From positions 1 to 5,064 of the forward strand of contig URTN01000073.1 of NCBI GenBank assembly GCA_900550795.1: a stretch of 5,064 nucleotides of DNA, written 5' to 3'. Source of the DNA: an uncultured Mollicutes bacterium. GTDB lineage: Bacteria > Bacillota_I > Bacilli_A > RFN20 > CAG-826. The notes below the pieces were generated by a model. The model did not search any database. It saw only the letters and a program-made list of their open reading frames with translations, and was not told where the DNA came from. Shown one piece after another: positions 1-5,064 of the stretch (position 1 is the stretch's first letter; every line of letters begins with the position of its first letter). The position numbers and the translations under genes were made by a program.

Positions 1-2372
1 CATATAAAGAATTTGCATTGGCATTTTTGCCGTTTTCCCTAACTTTTGCGGGTTTATTTATTATTTTTCTATTATTAGATAAATATTTAAAAGACAAACC
101 AGCGAAAAGCTATAAATTCAAATGGCTAACTTCTTTTAGCGCTCATCTAGCCAAAAAAGAAAACCGTTATAGATTCTACTTCTCTATTTTAAGCATAGTC
201 TTGATAATTGTTTTCTTTGCTAGATTCTATTTTTGGAAAGATACATTTAGCTACTCCCCGACTGCTGGAGTCACCAAATGGCATAAATATTATGATACGT
301 TGCACCTAAATAGCCTTTTGATTTGTGATGGGGCGAAAAGCTTTCTTACCCTAAATAGATTTGAAATGGTAATAGGTACATTAAGCAATGACATATGGTC
401 AGGCTTAGTCATTTTATCTTTAGTAAGCGCGTTTTATCTAAAAGAAAATTCATTATTTGCTAGAAGATATATAGGTGCCCCGCTTACTTTGTTCGTTACA
501 TTATTCTTCCCTATATTAGCTAAGGGGATAGTTGGAATTAGTTATTCTAATTACAGGGTATATCTATTAGCGATCGAACTAGGAATACTGGATTTCTATT
601 ATTTTTCTAGTGTCTTCTCCAAAGAAAAAGCAACATTTAATAAATCGTCCATATTTAAATTAATAGCAATCTTAATTCCATTCCTATTTACCTGCTTTAG
701 TGCATACACGCCTTCATTATTATTTGGAAGAACAGCATTAGGATTATCCAATCCACACGAGCTTTCAAACTTAAGCCACCGCTTATTCGTATATCTATCA
801 TTCTTGCTTCCTATTTTATATTTCATCTTGCTCTCATCTTTCTGCAAAGAGGAAAGAAGGGCATTGCTACTTCAAATTTCATTAGGGGTATTAATTGGTT
901 ATGTATCAATAAATAGATATGACATATGGCAAAGTTTCTCATCGTGGCCATTACATCTATGTAACACCGCGATGTATACAATGCCTATAACATTATTATT
1001 TATTTCATATGGGTTATATTACTTCACTTTCTTTATCAATGTATTAGGTGCTTTCCTAGCACTTATGATGCCAAATTATTCAGAAGCCTTATATGTATTC
1101 TCCCCTACAATAACCGGATTCTTCATTAACCACTTACATGCATTCTTTATGCCTGTATTAATAATGTTATTAGGAGTCTATAAACGTCCAAAGATGAAAT
1201 ATTTCGTCTATTCCCAGATTGGATTCCTAATTTATTTTGCCTTAGTTATGTTTGTTAATATCGATCTTACTGCACATGGAGATCCAACAGACTTCTTCTT
1301 CATCAATAGCGATTTCGTCGCGAAGAAACTAGGCGAATGGGCGAAGAATCTATTTAATATAACCCTGACATTTGAAAGAAATGGATTAACATATGTAGTC
1401 CATTATGCTTATGACATAGCTTATTACCTAGTCTATATCTTGCTAGCTTTTATGATGTGGTTTGTCTATGAATTATTATTTAGGGGAGTAGATGAATTAT
1501 TAGCAGTTAGATTAGCTAGAATTAAATCAATTAGCAGGCATGATGCCTATTTAGAAATAAAAGAAAAAGGAGGGCTAGAGATGGAAGAAAATCAAATTAG
1601 TTTGGCAATAGATCATTTGTCCAAACGTTATCCAGGTGCAGATTCTTTAGCAGTCAACGATGTTTCATTCTCGTTGCTAGGAGGCAAGATTTATGGCTTC
1701 CTTGGTAAAAACGGGGCAGGTAAATCAACAATTATCAAATCAATCGTAGGAATACATGGTTTTGATAAAGGATATATCTCCGTATGTGGCCATGATGTTA
1801 ATGAAGAACCATTAGAAGCCAAAAAAGAAATAGGTTATGTCCCTGATAACTACGCCTTATATGAAAACTTGTCTGGGAGACAATATATAAATTACATTGC
1901 TGATTTATATAAAGTGCCGCTTGATTTAAGGAAGCAAAGAATAGATGACCTAGTAGAAAGATTAGAACTAGGCCCTCGTTTTGATAAATTGATGAAGACT
2001 TATAGCCACGGGATGAAGCAAAAGATTACTATCATCGCCGCCTTAGTCCATGAACCAAAGATTTGGATATTAGACGAGCCTATGACTGGTCTAGATCCTA
2101 ATTCCATCTTCCAAATCAAGGAATGTATGAAGGAACATGCTAGAAAAGGGAATATCGTCTTCTTCTCTAGCCATATAATCGATGTTGTCCAAAATATCTG
2201 TAATGAAGTAATAATCATCAAGAAAGGTGTTTTGGTAAAACGTATTGATTTAGACAAAGAAAAAGAAGAAAGAGAACACCTAGAAGAAACATTCCTTAGC
2301 CTTACTAGCGATAGCAAGGAAGAAATTATAGATGTCTTAAATGATGAGCAAGCATCAAAAGGAGTTTTGTAG
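1..2372 (+). CDS. YwaF/TMEM164-like membrane protein fused to ABC transporter ATPase (5' partial)
   Basis: The reading frame is open to the left edge (first full codon at 3), so the true start is probably outside; a TTG at 18 is possible but lacks a good ribosome site. Residues are numbered from 18. Residues 1-490 are hydrophobic with roughly 12 membrane segments. The second half resembles the YwaF/TIGR02206 family: WPLHLCN motif with H313 and C315, and NHLH with H372 and H374 in a later segment. Residues 490-521 form a charged cytosolic linker. From M522 there is a complete ABC ATPase: Walker A GKNGAGKS (563-570), Q-loop position VPDN (608-611, Asp instead of Gln), signature YSHGMKQK (662-669), Walker B ILDEP (684-688), D-loop GLDP (691-694), switch H719, and a C-terminal EETFLSLT typical of ABC-2 exporter ATPases. 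The ATPase should energise the permease encoded next. The ATPase call is certain. The YwaF call is by motif and topology, and the role of that domain is unknown in bacteria. The single-frame fusion is seen directly. Confidence 0.5.
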   Translation, partial: YKEFALAFLPFSLTFAGLFIIFLLLDKYLKDKPAKSYKFKWLTSFSAHLAKKENRYRFYFSILSIVLIIVFFARFYFWKDTFSYSPTAGVTKWHKYYDTLHLNSLLICDGAKSFLTLNRFEMVIGTLSNDIWSGLVILSLVSAFYLKENSLFARRYIGAPLTLFVTLFFPILAKGIVGISYSNYRVYLLAIELGILDFYYFSSVFSKEKATFNKSSIFKLIAILIPFLFTCFSAYTPSLLFGRTALGLSNPHELSNLSHRLFVYLSFLLPILYFILLSSFCKEERRALLLQISLGVLIGYVSINRYDIWQSFSSWPLHLCNTAMYTMPITLLFISYGLYYFTFFINVLGAFLALMMPNYSEALYVFSPTITGFFINHLHAFFMPVLIMLLGVYKRPKMKYFVYSQIGFLIYFALVMFVNIDLTAHGDPTDFFFINSDFVAKKLGEWAKNLFNITLTFERNGLTYVVHYAYDIAYYLVYILLAFMMWFVYELLFRGVDELLAVRLARIKSISRHDAYLEIKEKGGLEMEENQISLAIDHLSKRYPGADSLAVNDVSFSLLGGKIYGFLGKNGAGKSTIIKSIVGIHGFDKGYISVCGHDVNEEPLEAKKEIGYVPDNYALYENLSGRQYINYIADLYKVPLDLRKQRIDDLVERLELGPRFDKLMKTYSHGMKQKITIIAALVHEPKIWILDEPMTGLDPNSIFQIKECMKEHARKGNIVFFSSHIIDVVQNICNEVIIIKKGVLVKRIDLDKEKEEREHLEETFLSLTSDSKEEIIDVLNDEQASKGVL
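1567..1583 (+). promoter_or_regulatory. Internal Shine-Dalgarno and in-frame ATG at the membrane/ATPase junction
   Basis: AAGGAGG at 1567-1573 lies 7 nt before an ATG at 1581 that is in frame with the large fusion gene. Initiation here would give a free 263-residue ATPase (1581-2372). This is a normal length for a stand-alone ABC-2 ATPase, and its N-terminus (MEENQISLAIDHLSKRYPG) looks like a native one. The sequence also encodes Lys-Gly-Gly-Leu in the linker, so chance cannot be excluded, but match, spacing and position at the domain border are all ideal. It may be a live second start or the remnant of a once separate gene. Confidence 0.5.
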
Positions 2373-2374
2373 TG
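2358..2374 (+). promoter_or_regulatory. Ribosome binding site and TAGTG coupling junction for the permease
   Basis: AAAGGAG at 2358-2364 lies 7 nt before a GTG start at 2372. The last base of the upstream TAG stop (2370-2372) is the first base of the GTG, a 1-nt overlap. This fixes the permease start and suggests translational coupling between ATPase and permease. Confidence 0.5.
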
Positions 2375-4105
2375 ACTTCTGCTATAGAAAATAAAACAAA
2401 GAAGAAATCTATATTCCATGTTGAATGGGGTCCTTTTTATGTGCTTATAAAAATGCTTCTAGCCAATTCGCTTACAATTGACTGGAAAGGCAATAAGAAG
2501 AAAGCCATCGTAAAACTAGTGACATCATTAATTGGATTTGCCGCCACTATTGCTTTATCTTATTTATTTTTCTATCTATGTCAGTTGTTTGGGATATTCT
2601 CTTTATTGTCTAGCGTCCCAATGTCAGTCCCTTCGATAATTATCAATATATTAGTTATATTCTCCTTTATCGGGGTATTAGGCAGGACTACAAACGAATT
2701 ATATTTCGCCTCCGATAACAAAGTATTGTTAACCTTACCAATGAATGGGAATACTTTATTCCTTGGTAGATTAGGTGTTTCCTTCATAAACCTATATCTA
2801 AAAGCCTTAAAGATAGAAATACCATTCCTATTAGGCTATTACTTAGTAAGCGGGTACCCAATATATATGTATTTTGTAATATTTGTTATATGGGCCATCA
2901 TAGATTTGGTGATGCTTTTATTAGCAGCAATCCTATCTATTCCTAACTATTTCTTAAAAAGATATCTAAAAACACATACATTAGCCAATGCGATTACTTT
3001 ATCAGTCCTCATTACCTTAATCTTGGCTTTTTGTTCTTTCCTAATTGGAATAATCCCAAATAAAATCGATATATTCTCTAACTGGGGTCCTTATTTTAAC
3101 GCGATTCAAAATGGATTGAATTTCTATACTTCCAAATTATCTTTCTTCTATTATGCCTCGATGGTATGCCTAGGAGGGTTTACAGGTTATAACTTCTCCT
3201 TCTTCTATGGGTATGGGGTTGCTGGATTATATACATTTTTAATCTTAATTGGCTCTTTAGTTATCTTATTCTTCCTGTCTTTATTATTAGCAGGCCCATT
3301 CTATCTTCACCTTGCTAGCGGGAATGATGAAATACAAGCCAAAACAAAAACCAATAAGAAATATAGCCTAAAAGCCGATTCGCCTTATAGAAGCCAGTTC
3401 TATAAAGAATTCCTATTATTTGTAAAAGATTCTTCCTTTACTCCAAATTACGTAGGGATATTCCTAGCCTTGCCATTGCTTTTAGCCTTAATTAGCAAAC
3501 TATTTGGTGCGATGGATGTAAATATTCGCGGAGAGGCCATGGCACAGGTTGTATTGCTATTAATACTCCTATTAATTGCTTTAACTGCGAATGGATTAGT
3601 TGCTAATTTATATAGCAAAGAAGGTGGGGCGTTTAAACTTAACCACACCTATCCATTAAAAGATGAAGTAATTATAACTTCCAAGATTATCTATCCTGCC
3701 ATACTTGGTTCGCTTAGCATCATCTGCACCACATTTGTAATGGCTTCGATTAGAATGCAGACATTTACTAGTACAGTTTTTATGGGGTTAGGTGCTACTT
3801 TAATTTATCTAGGTCATCTTCTTTTTAGCGCTGGAGTGGACTTCTCTAATCCTAAAGAAACTTTTGGAAAAGGCTCCTTCCTTTCTAGAAACGAAAACCG
3901 TTCCTATATCTTAGCCTTTGCCACTTCTTTCCTAGTCGCCATCCTATATTATTTCTATCTCCAAGATCCAATAAGATGGCTAAATGATGTGCCTTCCACC
4001 GCCGGATTTAAGGTGTTCCTTTTAGGAATAATATTCTTTGTCATTAATCTAGTCCTTTATAAGAAAAAGATTAAATATATCTATAGCAAGGGGGAGAGTT
4101 TATGA
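2372..4105 (+). CDS. ABC-2-like exporter permease
   Basis: A 577-residue integral membrane protein, probably the transmembrane subunit that pairs with the ATPase encoded immediately upstream. A short basic cytosolic N-terminus (1-45) is followed by about 11-12 hydrophobic segments, roughly at 46-75, 86-104, 140-160, 165-193, 203-228, 250-270, 280-312, 357-378, 388-412, 433-460, 466-490, 508-530 and 546-567 (boundaries by eye). After the second segment comes a cytosolic stretch NELYFASD ... LLTLP (108-123). This resembles the 'D-x-LLLSLP' loop of large ABC-2 permeases that carry two fused halves of about six helices. A soluble basic loop at about 313-350 separates the halves. The C-terminus is basic (YKKKIKYIYSKG), consistent with a cytosolic end. 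It starts with GTG behind a good ribosome site and ends in TGA, overlapping the next gene by 4 nt. Substrate is unknown. The closest named family I would expect is the 'putative ABC exporter' permeases, but no signature is decisive. Confidence 0.5.
   Translation: MTSAIENKTKKKSIFHVEWGPFYVLIKMLLANSLTIDWKGNKKKAIVKLVTSLIGFAATIALSYLFFYLCQLFGIFSLLSSVPMSVPSIIINILVIFSFIGVLGRTTNELYFASDNKVLLTLPMNGNTLFLGRLGVSFINLYLKALKIEIPFLLGYYLVSGYPIYMYFVIFVIWAIIDLVMLLLAAILSIPNYFLKRYLKTHTLANAITLSVLITLILAFCSFLIGIIPNKIDIFSNWGPYFNAIQNGLNFYTSKLSFFYYASMVCLGGFTGYNFSFFYGYGVAGLYTFLILIGSLVILFFLSLLLAGPFYLHLASGNDEIQAKTKTNKKYSLKADSPYRSQFYKEFLLFVKDSSFTPNYVGIFLALPLLLALISKLFGAMDVNIRGEAMAQVVLLLILLLIALTANGLVANLYSKEGGAFKLNHTYPLKDEVIITSKIIYPAILGSLSIICTTFVMASIRMQTFTSTVFMGLGATLIYLGHLLFSAGVDFSNPKETFGKGSFLSRNENRSYILAFATSFLVAILYYFYLQDPIRWLNDVPSTAGFKVFLLGIIFFVINLVLYKKKIKYIYSKGESL
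4089..4105 (+). promoter_or_regulatory. Ribosome binding site and ATGA overlap for the anchored protein
   Basis: A purine-rich AGGGGGAG (4089-4096) lies 5 nt before the ATG at 4102. The ATG overlaps the TGA stop of the permease (4103-4105) in an ATGA junction, a classic stop/start coupling arrangement. It decides the start of the third gene and indicates that its product is made together with the permease. Confidence 0.5.
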
Positions 4106-4596
4106 AAAAGGCAGTTTCTATTCTAGTCACCGCGATTGCCTTGCTTTCAATTGTCTTCGTTGCTATTTTTGGAACGCAACCGCAAGGTATTGTTCCTATT
4201 ATCTATGTCGAAAGCATGCGTATCAAACCAATTGATGAATCTAGTTATAAAGTCAATAACGATGGGCAACCTTACTGCACGATTAGCTATGATGAAAATA
4301 AAGAGGTCACAGATGGGGAAAATAGCTACATGCCCTACATATTTTCAACTGAAATACTTCCAAAAGAAGCTACTAACCAAAGCTTCATCTATTATCTAGA
4401 TAATAACTATAAAGACTTCATGAATTTCCCAGTTGATAATCCTCTCGCCAATAAAAAAGGTGCTTTCCTAATTAAAAGGAGAGAAGATGTCAAAAAGACT
4501 ATTGTAATCATCAATGTAAAGCCTCTAGACGGCGGCAAATGCAAAGGCGATTCACTTATGGTTATTCTTGACTATAAATCGGTTTTTAAATCCTAA
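4102..4596 (+). CDS. Membrane-anchored extracytoplasmic protein of unknown function, possibly Ig-like
   Basis: A 164-residue protein I do not recognise. Residues 1-23 are a short basic start (MKK) followed by one uninterrupted hydrophobic helix. I see no clear signal peptidase site and no lipobox cysteine, so an uncleaved N-terminal anchor with the rest outside the membrane is most likely. The outer part (about 30-164) is hydrophilic and alternates short strand-like stretches (CTISY, YIFSTEI, FLIKR, TIVIINVKP, SLMVILDYK) with Asn/Asp/Gly/Pro turns, suggesting a beta-sandwich. The segment 'ILPKEATNQSFIYYLD' (85-100) recalls the 'V-x-P-x-x-A-T-N-x-x-(V/I)' turn of bacterial Ig-like (Big2) domains. 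That is a weak, inferred resemblance. Two cysteines only, C59 and C147, could form a disulphide joining early and late strands. Start set by the ATGA overlap and ribosome site. Coupling to the permease suggests an accessory subunit of the exporter or a sensor on the outer face. Confidence 0.5.
   Translation: MKKAVSILVTAIALLSIVFVAIFGTQPQGIVPIIYVESMRIKPIDESSYKVNNDGQPYCTISYDENKEVTDGENSYMPYIFSTEILPKEATNQSFIYYLDNNYKDFMNFPVDNPLANKKGAFLIKRREDVKKTIVIINVKPLDGGKCKGDSLMVILDYKSVFKS
4586..4596. other. Tail-to-tail gene overlap without a terminator
   Basis: The rightward anchored-protein gene ends with TAA at 4594-4596. The leftward PHP phosphatase gene ends with its TAA complement at 4586-4588, so the last 11 nt are shared. 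I looked for an inverted repeat followed by a T-run on either strand over about 4540-4640 and saw no convincing stem. Confidence 0.5.
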
Positions 4597-5064
4597 AGTC
4601 CTTATTAACCTTTAATCCAAGGGTCTTGATAAATTCATTTACGTCTTTATATGGAGTTGAAATAAAATCAGTAGGCTTATGGGCATCAACCCCTACTACG
4701 ATTTCATTCCCAACTTCTTTTACTATTTCCCAAAAAGGAGGGAATGGATAGATTTGCTCATATGGGGGTCTAATAGATGGGAACCCATATGGCCTAGTTC
4801 TGGCTAGATTTATTTCTAACGGGATATTATGTTCTTTAGCAGTCGATGCAATCTTATAGGAGACGTCTTTAAAAGAAGGTAGATATCCAAAGAAATATAT
4901 AAATACGTCTGGGTGGCATACATAGCTAAACAAACCGCTAGAAATGCCCTTACAGAGATCATCTACATATAACTTGCATCTTTCTTCATTAGTTAAGAAA
5001 GGTATATCCCCATAGAAATGTATACGGTCGTTACTAAACCTGCAATGTTGGCCTAATATTAGAT
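4586..5064 (-). CDS. PHP-family histidinol-phosphatase-like enzyme (5' end outside window)
   Basis: The frame stays open from its stop at 4586-4588 to the right edge, giving 158 visible codons. A TTG at 4931-4933 is not the start, because the upstream codons encode conserved family sequence. Visible motifs in order: LGQH near the right edge, SGLFSYVCHPD with the HPD motif at 4907-4915, LEIN (Glu codon 4814-4816) and GVDAHKP with the DAH motif at 4679-4687. These match the C-terminal half of the PHP-domain histidinol-phosphatase family (HisJ/HisK type, usually about 250-280 residues), whose His, Asp and Glu residues bind a metal cluster that hydrolyses phosphate monoesters, classically L-histidinol phosphate in histidine synthesis. 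The N-terminal HxH metal motif lies outside, so completeness cannot be judged. GVDAH replaces the usual GSDAH, a mild variation. No other histidine genes are in view, so the physiological substrate could differ. Cytosolic: no membrane segment is seen. Family assignment is firm; exact substrate is not. Confidence 0.5.
   Translation of the reverse strand, partial: LILGQHCRFSNDRIHFYGDIPFLTNEERCKLYVDDLCKGISSGLFSYVCHPDVFIYFFGYLPSFKDVSYKIASTAKEHNIPLEINLARTRPYGFPSIRPPYEQIYPFPPFWEIVKEVGNEIVVGVDAHKPTDFISTPYKDVNEFIKTLGLKVNKDFRI

Noticed and set aside
18..20. TTG at 18 as the true start of the first gene
   Set aside because: The frame is open further left to the window edge, no good ribosome site precedes it, and the hydrophobic segment already begins before it; a start outside the window is more likely.
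599..847. 82-codon open frame on the minus strand
   Set aside because: Fully antisense to the membrane region of the fusion gene, with no supporting ribosome site or recognisable domain.
2000..2419. 139-codon open frame on the minus strand
   Set aside because: It lies opposite the highly conserved ATPase motifs and the permease start; its Ser/Phe-rich composition is that of an antisense shadow.
4136..4399. 87-codon open frame in another plus frame inside the anchored-protein gene
   Set aside because: The enclosing frame has a coupled ATGA start, a strong ribosome site and a proper membrane anchor; the inner one has none of these.
4560..4640. Bidirectional intrinsic terminator between the convergent genes
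   Set aside because: T- and A-runs are present, but I could not pair a GC-containing stem of more than about 4 bp next to them.
4931..4933. TTG as start of the minus-strand phosphatase
   Set aside because: The 43 codons upstream are open and encode family motifs (LGQH and the lead-in to SGLFSYVCHPD), so the gene continues past the right edge.
1..5064. Mycoplasma-type code with TGA as tryptophan
   Set aside because: All tryptophans are TGG, no gene needs TGA readthrough, and TGA at 4103-4105 is a well-placed stop in an ATGA junction.

Overview
The window is low-GC (about one third G+C by eye), densely packed bacterial DNA. Ribosome binding sites are AAGGAG-like, start codons are mixed (ATG, GTG), and neighbouring genes overlap. 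All tryptophans are TGG, TGA closes the permease gene, and no internal TGA needs to be read through, so the ordinary bacterial code fits and the Mycoplasma/Spiroplasma code does not. Together with the protein families this suggests a Bacillota/Mycoplasmatota-type organism, perhaps one of the uncultured small-genome host-associated Bacilli. That placement is an inference, because the window holds no phylogenetic marker.

Layout: positions 1-4596 are a tightly coupled rightward run of three genes. The first is open at the left edge. It encodes a long polytopic membrane region whose second half looks like the YwaF/TIGR02206 (TMEM164-related) family, continuing in one reading frame into a complete ABC-type ATPase. 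The second gene, which overlaps the first by 1 nt (TAGTG), is a 577-residue ABC-2-like permease. The third, which overlaps the second by 4 nt (ATGA), is a 164-residue protein with one N-terminal membrane anchor and an extracytoplasmic domain I cannot assign firmly. From 4586 to the right edge, on the opposite strand, lies the C-terminal part of a PHP-family histidinol-phosphatase-like enzyme. Its 3' end overlaps the 3' end of the third gene by 11 nt.

How the genes may work together: ATPase and permease form a plausible ABC exporter. The fused YwaF-like membrane domain and the anchored outer-face protein would be co-produced partners. The substrate cannot be read from the sequence. The most notable point is the YwaF-like/ABC ATPase fusion. 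A perfect Shine-Dalgarno sequence and in-frame ATG lie exactly at the domain junction, so the ATPase could be made both as part of the fusion and as a free 263-residue subunit. No RNA genes, insertion sequences, CRISPR arrays, promoters or intrinsic terminators were found, and no gene-free stretch exceeds a few bases.
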